From Homarus americanus (Eukaryota; Arthropoda; Malacostraca; Decapoda; Nephropidae): a stretch of 64,000 bases of DNA. Each line of letters begins with the position of its first letter. Position 1 is the first letter of the stretch. The stretch covers positions 160,001 through 224,000 of the forward strand of contig NW_024729696.1 in assembly GCF_018991925.1 (NCBI RefSeq), written 5' to 3'. A program made the translations under genes and the position numbers. Below, one piece after another: positions 33,778 to 45,099 of this stretch. The notes under the pieces were generated by a model, which was not told the origin of the DNA, did not search any database, and saw only the letters and a program-made list of their open reading frames with translations.

Positions 33778-35230
33778 CGAAAATCAGCTATGACATATTG
33801 CCATCACCCCAATACCCAGCCTAATCTGTGAAAGTTTTGTGTTCGACTGGGCTTATGCTGATATTGCAGGAGTCGTAGACCCTCAGCAATTTGGCAACAT
33901 GAAAACTTCCTCCACCACTCACTGTCTTGTCAGCTTTCTCGATTACATATACCGCCATCTCGAGAAACGAAAAACGTCTGTAGCTGTCGCCTTCATTGAT
34001 TTCACTAAAGCATTCGACCTAGTCGACCACAATATAATCATCAACAAAGCTATTGACCTCGGGCTTCGGAGAAGTCTTATACCATGGCTTACTGACTTCC
34101 TCAGTGACCGACGCCAAGCTGTACGCTTCCGAGGGGCTGTCTCCACCTTTCAGTCACTCACCTGTGGCGTCCCCCAAGGCACCAAGATGGAACCACTCTG
34201 CTTCCTTATGCTCATCAATGATGCCCTAAGAGAAACCCCTGCTCGCTGGAAATATGTCGACGACTCCACCATTGGGATCAACGTCAACAATTCTGCTCCC
34301 GACTGCCCTTCAGGATTTATTGAACAGTCTCCAAATTTGGGCCACCAACAACCATGTCACCATGAACCATACCAAGACCATGGTTATGCACATCAACCTC
34401 TCCTCCGACATTGTCCCACCTCCTTCCATTACTTTAGGTCCGAACACACTCCAGGTTGTAGATTCCACGAAGCTCCTCGGCGTCACCTTAGACAACAAAC
34501 TAAATTGGAAACCACACGTCAGTGAAGTTGTCAAATCCTCCAGTTTCCGTCTCCACCTCCTCCGCCGACTCAAGTCCCTCGGAGTTCCTGCACACGAGCT
34601 CCTCAGTGTTTACTCAATATTCATACTTCCCAAGCTCACCTATGCCTCCCTACCTGGTCTTCTTCCCTAAATGCCACACAACGTAAACACCTAGAAAAAG
34701 TGCAAAAGAGGGCATGCAAGATTATTCTCTCCCCTTCCTACTCCACGTATCAAAAAGCGCTCAACACACTGAACCTTTCGACTCTCACTGACCATCACCA
34801 CGACCTCATCTGCAAATTTGGTAAGAAGCTTCTGCACCATCCTCGACACCGGCTCCTACTACCACCTGAGATCCCTAGCCCGAGAATTGCTGTTCGACAC
34901 CACAACCGCATCCAGCCCATACGTGCACGAACTGATCGCTATAAGAACAGCCCAGTCCCAACCATTGTAAAAATTATCAATAACTTGTAATAAACCAGTG
35001 TATTCACTCCCAGTAAATACTACTTCTTGCACTGACACTATGTTGAAATGCACTGTAGTTTGAGCTTTTCCCTATCTAGTTATTATATATCTTATTTTTA
35101 TCACTTATGTTATTTGTATATTATTTGTAATTCGAAACCCATTCCCCAAATATGTAACTGTATATTTTCAGCCTTCTGGCTGCCAAGCTCTTTCAGTAAA
35201 CCGTTAATTATTATTATTATTATATTATTA

Positions 35231-35231
<1 letters not shown>
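33774..35231 (+). mobile_element. 5'-truncated non-LTR retrotransposon, copy B, within (CA)n
   Basis: 1,458 bp. Coding sequence begins part-way into the RT domain, runs to a natural C-terminus (stop 34988-34990), then a ~230-bp 3' UTR ending GTAAACCGTTAATTATT and an (ATT)n tail. Both flanks are (CA)n. The RT resembles the CR1/Rex1/Jockey group of non-LTR elements by its motifs; the exact clade is uncertain. The missing 5' part would hold ORF1, the endonuclease and the RT N-terminus. Confidence 0.93.
33777..34990 (+). pseudogene. reverse transcriptase pseudogene, frameshifted, non-LTR type
   Basis: RT motifs occur in order: a PKIS/ITPIPSL region at the 5' edge (33777-33825, already shifted); FGN..TSSTTHCLVSFL (about 33890); motif A with DFTKAFDLVDH (about 34000-34030); motif B GVPQGTK (about 34164-34187); motif C YVDD (34253-34264), the catalytic Asp pair. 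A frameshift near 34300 moves the frame. The next segment (to ~34655) holds the thumb/connection region with DSTKLLGVTLD and NWKPHV. A second shift near 34655-34690 returns to the first frame for the C-terminal segment (34700-34990, QKRACKIIL...TIVKIINNL). With at least three shifts and no N-terminus it cannot make an active enzyme. Confidence 0.93.

Positions 35232-35313
<82 letters not shown>
35232..35313. repeat. (CA)41 microsatellite at 3' side of LINE copy B
   Basis: Uninterrupted CA starting immediately after the ATT tail. Confidence 0.98.
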
Positions 35314-35317
<4 letters not shown>

Positions 35318-35558
35318 AAAATATAACTAATAAAGAGACAAACACTAAACGGAAAGACAGACAGACAGACATAGACAGGTGAGTCAAACAGACAGACAGG
35401 TGGAGCTATAAAAGAGGTAGGATGTAGCCTGAAGGGAATATGCAAATGACAGACTGAGAGGATACCCGCCTCTGTCAGATGGTGCCTGAGGGCGAGCCTG
35501 ACCTCCCCCCACCCTTCCCCTATACAACTCTACTTGTATGTCAGGGGACGGGAATGAA

Positions 35559-35740
35559 TGACGTTACTTGTAAAAATGATGACGTCAGGTGTGGGGTTGA
35601 TGACGTCACTTGTAAGAATGATGACGTCAGGTGTAGAATTGGCGATGTCAGGTGTAAAAGTGATGGCGTCGGGTGTAAGTGTGAAGAAGTCAGGTGTGGG
35701 AATGAATGACGTTAATTGTAAGAATGATGACGTTAAGTGC
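35559..35740. repeat. 21-bp minisatellite with TGACGTCA cores, ~9 copies
   Basis: TGACGT-type cores begin at 35559, 35580, 35601, 35622, 35643, 35664, 35685, 35707 and 35728. Three (35580, 35601, 35622) are the perfect palindrome TGACGTCA, the cAMP-response-element consensus. The 21-bp period is two helical turns and also seven codons. The plus frame 35479-35709 reads Cys-containing heptads, but no other coding evidence exists. Confidence 0.9.
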
Positions 35741-35984
35741 GAGATGTCACAGTAGGGAAATGACTATTGATGTCAGTATGGAAATGAAGGATGACCTCAT
35801 AGTGTTAGTGAAGGAGATGATGACGTCGTTTCAGGGTGATGATGTCATTAGACCTGGCCTCCTGAACCTTACGTTTAGGTTAAGTAAAACTGTAAATTAA
35901 CGCTGACCAAAGTGAGAGGCTCATACACGTCTACTCTCAGGCCCATTTCATTAATTCAGATGCAACAGTATGGCGATAGGTTCC

Positions 35985-36160
35985 AGTACAGGTATAATTT
36001 AATTACAGGTGCAGTACAGGTATAATTTAATTACAGGTACAGTACAGGTATAATTTAATTAGAGGTACAGGTATGGATTTAAATAAGAGTGCAGGTATAG
36101 ATTTAATTAAAGGTGTAGGTATAGGTACAAGCACATGTGCAGGTATAAGGACTGGTGTAG
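35985..36160. repeat. ~28-bp minisatellite with decay
   Basis: ACAGGTATAATTTAATTACA begins three close copies. Later copies (AGGTATAGATTTAATTA) are diverged. Confidence 0.85.
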
Positions 36161-36340
36161 GAAGGTGCACAAATATTAGTACAATGAAAAACATGTGAAC
36201 ATTATTGGTACAAACACAAGTACACGGACCCTCCCTCCCCAACACCTTGATGTCAGCAAACTCCGCCCAAAGTAACAATATTGTTTCGGAAGAGAGTACA
36301 AACAGTGATGAACACCAGAGGTATGAGCGTTAAGCAGTAC

Positions 36341-36830
36341 CAGCTGAGGTTCGTGGCCAAGTGACCTTCACACCCAGCAGTAAGGTCTTAGGCTACCGCG
36401 TGAGAGGCGCCCTTGAGAACCAATAACTGCCGACTGTGCGACAAGAGCTAATCCAGTCCGGACTGGGAACGGCCGAGAGTCCCGGCAACTGTTGACTTTC
36501 ACACTTGACTGTGAGGACCACAACACCACGTGGCAGTGAGCGAGGCACTGGTGTCTCCATGACACTATCTGTGAACGAGCTACTACCCCCCTGTTGGCAC
36601 CTCGGCACCCCTGACCTACGTGACCTCACACAGAAGGACATAAGACCAGCCCCTGTCAGCCACTGTAAACAAAACTTGTATGTTCACTTCATGCTCCTTT
36701 GCCTTATTGTAATGAAAGCTTTTGCTAAACGACCCACTCTCCCACGTCACTGTACAGTATGTAATAACTCATATATTCCCATTGTAAAGTTTAGCCTTTT
36801 GGCTGCTGAACCTTTCTCAATAAACCGTTA

Positions 36831-36896
<66 letters not shown>
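36341..36896 (+). mobile_element. retroelement with LINE-like 3' end and (ATT)n tail
   Basis: The 3' end (about 36770-36836: CCTTTTGGCTGC...CAATAAACCGTTAATTATT) is clearly related to the 3' end of LINE copies A and B (CCTTCTGGCTGC...CAGTAAACCGTTAATTATT) and is followed by (ATT)n to 36896. No RT coding is present in the ~450 bp upstream. It may be a short truncated copy of a related LINE or a SINE that borrowed the LINE tail. The 5' boundary is uncertain; TAAGCAGTAC (36331) versus TAAGCATAC after the tail is a weak duplication candidate. Confidence 0.6.
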
Positions 36897-36898
<2 letters not shown>

Positions 36899-37888
36899 GC
36901 ATACAACATACATATATGTAGAAATACAGGTATATATATAGAGGTACAAATATAAGTTCAGGTACAAATACAGTGGAAGTAAGGCATATATATATATACA
37001 ATATATATACAGTATACTGCACTGGTATACTGTTTTTACTCACCCTGGAAACTATTTATAGTTTCAGAAACTTTATTAATAGTATTTTAAATAAAATTGA
37101 GATTCAGAAATGGTATAGTTTAATCCCGGCGGTCAAGTTATGAATGAAATATATCGTTGTAAGGCCAGAAATATATTCAGATTAAAAGTCAAGGATGTTT
37201 TTTTTTATATGGCTAAAAATTATTTTGCAGGGAAACTCAAAATATGACCCTTGTATAGTCTAAGAATATTTGTTGAGGTAATACCATCAGTTAGGTCTCA
37301 CGACTAAACACACATTCCTCCAAGAAACTGTATATTTCGAAAATTTATTCCTGCCTATGGTTTTGGGCTTGAAAATAAAACCTATTGGATTTACAAAAAA
37401 AAAATCCTTGTTAAGTAATGCGGATGTTTACGTGTCGGCCACAGCTCAGCGACTGGTTTGTTTTCATTCGCTAGCGACTGACTGTCACTGGTGCCAGCAA
37501 ATGATAACGAATAATTATTGAGGACGTTTTTTCCTCCCACATCACTTCCTCCATACGTCCTTGGCTTCAACAATAAAAAAAATTAATAGAACTATGTGAT
37601 TTTAGCAGGAACAGACCCGCAAGTATTAACTGATAGTTTGTTTTCATTCGTTGGAGCTGTTCGCGGCTTTGAGGGAACGAAAACAAACGAACCCATGTGG
37701 CAGTTACGTAAACATGTCCATGATGAAGGAGAGAAAAAAAAATCCTAAATCCCAGTGTGTTTTTTTTTTCTTTGGCACAAACCACAGGTAAGAAACTCCT
37801 TTTGTTCTATACATTGTCTTCGAAAAGGTTGAAGTTTGGCTGCCAGAGTTACCTTCACTATTATCTGAAGACGTGTATAACACGACGT
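36897..37888. other. AT-rich sequence with a short palindrome
   Basis: GTTTGTTTTCATTC (about 37637) and its imperfect complement GAACGAAAACAAAC (about 37675) form a hairpin. A related phrase occurs at 37457. TATATA runs occur at 36930-37010. No gene recognised. Confidence 0.45.
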
Positions 37889-37889
37889 A

Positions 37890-37900
37890 CACACACACAC

Positions 37901-37974
<74 letters not shown>
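37890..37974. repeat. (AC)42 microsatellite with one G interruption
   Basis: One ACGCAC interruption near 37904. Confidence 0.97.
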
Positions 37975-37976
<2 letters not shown>

Positions 37977-38239
37977 TATAACGCTAACAATGGTCGCCAC
38001 CAACATAAAAGGGCTGTTGAACTTTAAGCACCACTCCCATAGGTCAGGGTCTGCCCGCTAAATACCATCACACCTTAGTGTAAATCCTCCCTGGCCTTTA
38101 AATACCGCCAGGTACGAGGGCCAGAATGAACCATCGTAACTAAGGAAATGTTTATTAAAAATTCCATTGATTCTAAACGGCATTGTTGTGGGCCAAACTA
38201 AATACCGCACCTGAATTTTTATATTAAGGCTGTGGGGTT

Positions 38240-38515
38240 TTATGTGGGTAACGGGAGGTTAGAGTTGGTTATATTACATTTGAGTTAGGTTGGGTTAGAG
38301 TTTAGGTTAGGTTTCAAGTTATGTTAGGTCAGGTTTAGAGTCATGTGAGGATAGTTTGGAAAAGTTAGGTTATACTACGATTAAGTTTGTTTAGGGTTAA
38401 GGGTATGTAAGTTTAGATTAGGTTATGGTGCGATTAGGTTTGTTTAGGTTTAGGATGGGTTAACGTTGTGGTAAGGTTTGAGTTGTTTAGGTTAGGTTTG
38501 GTTAGGTTAGGGGTC
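38240..38515. repeat. degenerate (TTAGG)n block, ~275 bp
   Basis: GGTTAGGTTTAGGTTA, GTTTAGGGTTA and similar variants; G-strand on plus. The most decayed of the telomere-type blocks. Confidence 0.75.
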
Positions 38516-38698
38516 CAGATCTGGCAGGAGATTAATAATTCTAATTTTCTCACGTCAACGATCAAGACACAACGAGGCTTTTGGTTTCCTATTTTAATAT
38601 TCAACACTATGACGACATTTTGTACAGAGATAAATTCTATAAAGATGATTGATTCTTTCAATGAGAAAATAACACGAAATTGATGGATGAAGAAAATA

Positions 38699-38702
<4 letters not shown>

Positions 38703-38756
<54 letters not shown>
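38703..38756. repeat. (GA)27 microsatellite
   Basis: Uninterrupted dinucleotides. Confidence 0.97.
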
Positions 38757-39167
38757 GTCAAAGTAAATAACATTATATTACATTAAGCTTCGTAAACTAG
38801 TAGAAAACATTCAGGCGTTGTTGGTGGTCTCAATTTACGATTTATAAGACAAAACAGGGCCACACCATTACCACTCTTCCAATATACAATAACACCGCTG
38901 AGTTATTCACGAGTCTGGATTGTTTTTCAAGAACTGGGACCTGAAGCGAATTGGCGAGGATTGTGGAGGAAGCGGCTGTAGACTCAGGCGCCTCTTAAGC
39001 TTCAATACTCTCCCGCGAAGTGTTTGTTTACTCAGCTGATCGGCTAGTGGAAGAAAACTCTGCGGCGAAAATTTCTTACGATGGATTCTGCTCGGGTCTA
39101 AGAGGGATCCAAGCAGAGTAGTAATGAGGCAATGCTATCTGGTGGGGGTTAGAAATACCTCAGACAC

Positions 39168-39302
39168 ACTCGCTCCAAAAAGTATCTTTACGGTATTGTG
39201 TGAGGCAATATGACACAACGGACGAATGATTTTGACAACCCTACTGAGACAGCATTAGTCGCGGTGTTTATTTTGAAATTCATCGAACTTTTTGGAGCGA
39301 GT
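39168..39302. mobile_element. MITE-like 135-bp interval with 16-bp inverted termini
   Basis: ACTCGCTCCAAAAAGT at 39168-39183 is the exact reverse complement of ACTTTTTGGAGCGAGT at 39287-39302. No transposase and no obvious target duplication. The size and termini fit a small nonautonomous DNA transposon, but a chance palindrome or hairpin is possible. Confidence 0.4.
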
Positions 39303-39406
39303 CTTATAATAATACTATTTTCCCTGAGTATCCACCTGCTAATACTGGTTACATTCTTACAAATATGAATCATACTGTAGTGAATTAATTAAAATTTCTG
39401 GAGCAT

Positions 39407-39420
39407 CCAGTAGGGGGCGC
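39407..39420 (+). promoter_or_regulatory. CTCF consensus match
   Basis: CCAGTAGGGGGCGC fits the animal CTCF core (CCASYAGRKGGCRS) at all positions. Function is inference. Confidence 0.35.
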
Positions 39421-39635
39421 GGGCGGTGTCCTGGACTCTGAGACCACACATTCATAAGCAACTTGTGGAAGTGTCAAAACTCACGTCGGAAAAAAAAAAC
39501 TTGAGTTTATTGTGCCAAGTCAGGCCAACTTTTCCGTCCATCAAGAAAACTTATTATGGCAAGAATTGCCAACAACTGTCTCACTCGTATAAGATATTAT
39601 GTTTAGGTCTTTTGAAAATCAAACAGTTATGTTTT

Positions 39636-39677
39636 GGGGGTGGGGAGGGGAGGGGAGGGGAGGGGGTGGGAGGGGGT
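39636..39677 (+). other. strong G-quadruplex candidate
   Basis: Seven or more runs of 3-5 G separated by single T or A bases (GGGGGTGGGGAGGGGAGGGG and onward). Very short loops predict a stable structure. Confidence 0.8.
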
Positions 39678-40031
39678 TGTTGTTATTATAGAAGCAGGTC
39701 ATTCTATTCAGACTGTTTTCAGTAACCAATAGTCGTTTAATCCCTCCCGATGTTATGGAAGTAATAACATTGGATTTCAGTAATACAGGCGATCAAGTGC
39801 TATTTTACACAATACATGAGCAGTTGTAAAGCCAAATAAGGTTGCTGTTCATACCTGCGTCAGATTCATGATGTCATGAGTATTTTTATGTGGCTTAATT
39901 TACATATTTTACATGTTCTGCATATATGTAACATTTATTACCTCAGCTGTACTGTAGACATATTTTAGTCGGGATTTGTTTTTCATACTGCAGTAAAGTG
40001 TTATAACTTTGACTGTATGTTATGTACAGTC

Positions 40032-40110
40032 ATGAGGTAAACATTAAACCATCATGAAGTAAACATTAAACGATCATGAGGTAAACACTAAACGTCCATG
40101 AGGCAAACAC
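40032..40110. repeat. ~23-bp minisatellite, 4 copies
   Basis: CATGAGGTAAACATTAAAC recurs with substitutions. Confidence 0.8.
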
Positions 40111-40269
40111 CGTTATTTTTCTTGAGACTACATGACCAAATTCTCCTAAACACCTACAATAAGTTGTGTTCCCCCAGAGAGTTGATGCAACGACTCATTT
40201 GGTTGACTGGCTAAAGACACAAGGAAGAACAGCTTCAAGGTTAATGGTAAGGGCAAAGGATCGCTCATG

Positions 40270-40412
40270 GTAATGGGCCCCAGATTTATTTGGCTCCAAT
40301 TCTAATAGGCCCCAGCTTAATTTGGCTCCAATTCTAATGAGCCCCAGCTTAATTTGGCTCCAATTCTAATGGGCCTCTTCTTAATTTGTCTCCAGTCCTA
40401 ATGGGCCCTCAT
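40270..40412. repeat. 32-bp minisatellite, ~4.3 copies
   Basis: GCCCCAGCTTAATTTGGCTC followed by CAATTCTAATGG repeats every 32 bp. Confidence 0.9.
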
Positions 40413-40639
40413 TCATAATGGTTAATTGAGCTTAGGTTAGGTTGTGTTTAATCAGGTCTTGAGGACCATTTGACTGACTATTGTCCAAAATGGCATCGGA
40501 ATTTGCACTGTGACTCTACCTTACCTACTGTAGATGAGAGGATGAAATGAGTCGAGGGAACGCCTGAGGATTTTGGCTTCAGAGAGTGATTGGCCGTGAC
40601 CTGTGTGACCTTTCTAGAAACCATGCCGGTGGTGGAGCT

Positions 40640-40950
40640 GTGCCAAGGTGGAGGAGGGAAGGAAGAGTGGAGAGGGGGAAGGAGTGTGAGTGGGAAGAGA
40701 AAGGAAGGAGAGGGAGGAAAAGAGGAAAGAAGGAGAGGGAGGGAAGGAAGGAAAAGGGGAGAGAAGGAAACTGGTAATGCAGGAGGGAAAAGGTGGAAAG
40801 GAATTGGTGGAAGGAAAAAAGTAGAGGTGGAAGGAGATGAGAGAAAAGGAGGGCTGTAAAAGTGGAAGACGAAGAAAGTAAAATGGAAGAGGAGAGAAGG
40901 AAGGAGGTGAGAAATGGGAGGAAGAGGTGGGGGGTCGGGAGAGGAGGTAA
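40640..40950. repeat. purine-rich tract
   Basis: GGAAGGAGAGGGA-type sequence. Long frames on both strands are compositional. Confidence 0.85.
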
Positions 40951-41038
40951 GGGGCAGCATCTGGCAGTAATTACCTTAATCTTCATATTGCCAGAAGTGA
41001 TCCATTACCACACAATCTTCCTTATTGCCAAGTGATCC

Positions 41039-41695
<657 letters not shown>

Positions 41696-41697
<2 letters not shown>

Positions 41698-42010
41698 TTT
41701 GCTGCCACCCACGCCAGATCTCTTGCCACTCACATAATCTCTGCTGCCACTCACAAAAAGTCTGCTACCACCCTCACAACCTCTGCTGGCACCCACACAA
41801 TCTCTGCTGCCACAAACAAAAGGTCTGCTTCCACCCACACAATATCTCATGCCACATACATGAACAAAATTTCCAGCCACACAAAGATTGACAGCCACCC
41901 ACAAGAGGTCATCTGCCACCCACAAAGGGACTGCTGCCAACTACACAAAGACTGCTGCCACCCACACAGTGTCTGCTGCCACCCACACAAGGACTGTTGC
42001 CATCGACACG
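41696..42010. repeat. 21-bp minisatellite, ~14 copies
   Basis: CTGCTGCCACCCACACAA and variants repeat every ~21 bp directly after the CA block. It preserves frame with the Thr-His frames upstream but shows no other protein evidence. Confidence 0.88.
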
Positions 42011-42125
42011 ACGTCTTTACTATATTGATTGTCAGTATTTTTTTCTCTTTCCTCTCGTGTAAAAGAGAAGTGATGTTTACATATTTTTTACGTCTGGGAA
42101 AAAGCTAATAGCTATTGTGATTTAT

Positions 42126-42185
<60 letters not shown>
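42126..42185. repeat. (CT)n microsatellite
   Basis: One TTT interruption near 42171. Confidence 0.97.
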
Positions 42186-42399
42186 CTATGTTCCCACTGA
42201 AGTACACAGGAGAAACATACCTACAAAGACAAACATATATTAGACAGAAAGACAAACGGACAGTAAACAGACAGACAGATAGTATACAAAAAAACAGACA
42301 GTAAACAGAAAGACAAACAGACAGACAGGCTAAAAGAATGAAGGAAGAGAGAGAGAAAAAAAACATCACACATAGCCCCCATGAGCAACAGTTGTTAGT

Positions 42400-43320
42400 A
42401 GGGGCATCAAGCACTCGTGTGTAATTCAGCAAAATGGACACTACCATTAAGCCGCCGGTCATGATATTCAAGCGAGCAACTATGTGGATCCCGCACGCCA
42501 CCACAAGGTCAACTGAGCAACTAAAGTGGTTGGTTTATTTTACCGCTTTAATAGTGTGAAGGGAACTTATTTAATGAAGATGTAGAGTCTCAGTGTAATT
42601 TGTGCACCATTTTGTGTAATTTTATTTTTGTTATTTTAATTTTTCGTTTTGTTAAGTTGGTCTATTGTTGCGTCATCATGTAGTCAATTAAATACAAAGC
42701 TTTAAAATTTTTGTGTGTTAAGGCAGTAGTTCAGGTCTTGGAGTCTGTGAGGCTCAGAGGCTACTGTAGTTCTTGCCTGTAACTTGGGATACGAGAACAC
42801 AATCTAGTTAAGGGGGAGTTTCAGCACAATCTCGATGCTATTCTGTCCGTCATCTTCCTGGCGTAGCTTGAGGGAACGGGTCAGACGCGTTCTCATGTTT
42901 CCACTTAAAGAGGTAAATTCAACGCGCGAATCTCTGAGAATCCAGTTAGATATGTACTCGCGTGTCCATTATGATGAAAACAGACACACTACAACACTGT
43001 CTGCACAATAGTCAAGTGAGAAACTATATTACTGTAGAATTACCGCGCGCCAGCTAAAACAGTGGTCAACAGTCCAGCTTGTAACTTTAGCGGTCGACAT
43101 ATTTGCCCTGTGATAGTCAAGCGGGCAACCAGTGTACCCTTTAACACGAACTAAACGTGTATCAAGCGAGTAACCTTTATACCATTAACATGAACTGGCC
43201 GTGTTTCAAATGAACACCCATTTCACCACAACATGAGCTGGACAATAGTCAAATCAGAGACAATGGTGTTATAAGATTAACTCTGCGCGCGATAGTCATG
43301 CGAGCAACTGTGTAACTAGA
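42400..43320. repeat. ancient degenerate tandem repeat, TAGTCAAGCGAGCAAC core
   Basis: Phrases like TAGTCAAGCGGGCAAC, TATCAAGCGAGTAAC, ATTCAAGCGAGCAAC and TAGTCATGCGAGCAAC recur, each followed by GTGTA and an A/C-rich segment, about 60 bp apart where best preserved (42990-43320). Confidence 0.55.
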
Positions 43321-43335
43321 ACAGCATCTGACGTG

Positions 43336-43336
<1 letters not shown>

Positions 43337-43390
<54 letters not shown>

Positions 43391-43467
43391 ACATGAAATG
43401 GGAAGGGCAGTGCTGGTCTACAATCTGGTATTGAGTATAACTTCCTCTGCCGAGCTGAACTGGACTA

Positions 43468-43524
<57 letters not shown>
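43337..43524. repeat. (GT)26 and (CT)27 microsatellites
   Basis: GT at 43337-43388; CT at 43470-43524. Between them is ~80 bp of unique sequence. Confidence 0.97.
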
Positions 43525-43529
<5 letters not shown>

Positions 43530-43659
43530 ACAGAATTAACAACACATCCAGGACGACCGTCAGCGATGACAAACGAGAAGAAAATAACAGTTTAATATAT
43601 TGGCTGACGCCCACACCACCATTATTAATTTCCAGACCTTTATGTAGGTTTGGATATTC

Positions 43660-43925
43660 AGTCTGTTTCAGTTACTGTGTCAATATCAGTGTCAGTTTCA
43701 GGACCAGTTTCAGTGTCATTTTTAGTGCCAGTTTCAGTGTCAGTTTCAGGGCTATTTTCAGTGTCAGTTTCAGTGGTATGTTAAGTGTCATTTTGAGTGT
43801 CAGTTATGGTGCCAGTTTCAGTGTCATTTTTAGTGCCAGTTTCAGTGTCAGTTTCAAGGCCATTTTCAGTGATAGTTTCAGTGGTATGTTGAGTGCCATT
43901 GTAAGAGCCAGTTTCAGTGCCGGTG
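43660..43925. repeat. GTTTCAGTGTCA minisatellite
   Basis: Units of CAGTTTCAGTGTCAGTTTCA and CATTTTTAGTGC repeat irregularly at 12- and ~24-bp spacing. A larger ~110-bp block is duplicated (43690-43780 versus 43810-43900). Confidence 0.85.
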
Positions 43926-44028
43926 TCTATATCTATGTGTATATATGTTAGACTCAAAGACAGAATTCCCTCACTAAACGAAAAATAGAACCACAACCAG
44001 AAATCTCCATATTATACATACTTGTTGT

Positions 44029-44070
44029 GTATGTATGTATGTATGTATGTATGTATGTATGTATGTATGT
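44029..44070. repeat. (ATGT)10 microsatellite
   Basis: Tandem TATG units. Confidence 0.95.
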
Positions 44071-44329
44071 TGACAATCCTCACAGCTGGTATTCTTTTTT
44101 ATTGTCTGTAGGTCAAGGGTCAAGGTTACAGCTTTGACCAATAAAAATATCCACCAACTGAGCTTGAGTTGGCACCTTACTCTAGTGCTGTTTAGTTCTG
44201 GTTATTTTCAGCTCCAAGTGTGATGTTTATTATTTCCTGGGGGACATCAGCTGATATTTCAATGTGTTTCAGGTCTGTTTCAGCTTCAGGTGGTGATCTG
44301 AGTCATTTCATCTAGTGTTTCAGTAAATT

Positions 44330-44545
44330 TCACGTCTGTGTTAGTTTCAATATGCTTCAGATTGTTAGTTTCAGTTTGCTTCAGATGTGTTAGTTTTAGT
44401 TTGCTTCACATGTGTTAGTTTCAGTTTGCTTCAGATGTGTTAGTTTTAGTTTGCTTCACATATGTTAGTTTCAGTTTGCTTCACATGTGTTAGTTTCAGT
44501 TTGCTTCAAGTCTGTGTTAGTTTCAATAAGTTTTAGGTCTGTGGT
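44330..44545. repeat. ~30-bp minisatellite (AGTTTGCTTCA)
   Basis: TGTGTTAGTTTCAGTTTGCT and variants recur about seven times. Confidence 0.88.
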
Positions 44546-44659
44546 AGTTTCAGGTCAAGATTACAGTACTGTAGTTAAATAATAGCGAGAGTTACATTTG
44601 GCTGTAGTTTGTAGCTCTATGCTTGGCTGACTTTTGTTCCGTCTGGTCTCGCTGGCAGG

Positions 44660-44905
44660 AAAACACAGAGGCTAAAGTTACTGGTGCTTGAATTATTGTG
44701 GTCAAAGTTACTGTGGTCAAAGTTGGAGAATTACTGAGGGTTAAAGTTGGAAAGTTACTTGTGGTCAAAGTTTGAAAATTACTGATGGTTAAAGTTGCTT
44801 AAGTTATTGGTGGTTAAAGTATGAAAATTAATGTGGTTAAAGTTACTGTGGTTTCTATTGTGGTTAATGTTGTCTTGTGGTTAAAGCTATTGTGGTCAGT
44901 GTTTC
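44660..44905. repeat. degenerate repeat (GTGGTCAAAGTTACT)
   Basis: GTGGTTAAAGTTACTGTGG and related phrases recur at 20-36 bp spacing. Confidence 0.7.
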
Positions 44906-45099
44906 GGTGTTGGGCCAAAGTTGCGGCTCCCAAAATCATTACGCGGACCAAAGTTACAACGACGGCGGGCCAAACTTACTGCATGGAACAAGCTGTGGTA
45001 ACACGAAGTTCTGTGACCAAGACGCCGCCTCCGCTGCTGCTGCTGCTTCCATGGCTACCGTCGTGATAGGCAGAAGGAAACACCGTCTTCAGGAAGTGT

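Larger units (their letters stand above)
38757..39635. other. unique sequence with a MITE-like element; no gene recognised
   Basis: Repeat-poor and more GC-balanced than its surroundings. It contains the inverted repeat (39168-39302) and the CTCF-like motif (39407) listed separately. Open frames under 100 codons lack domain support. Confidence 0.4.
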
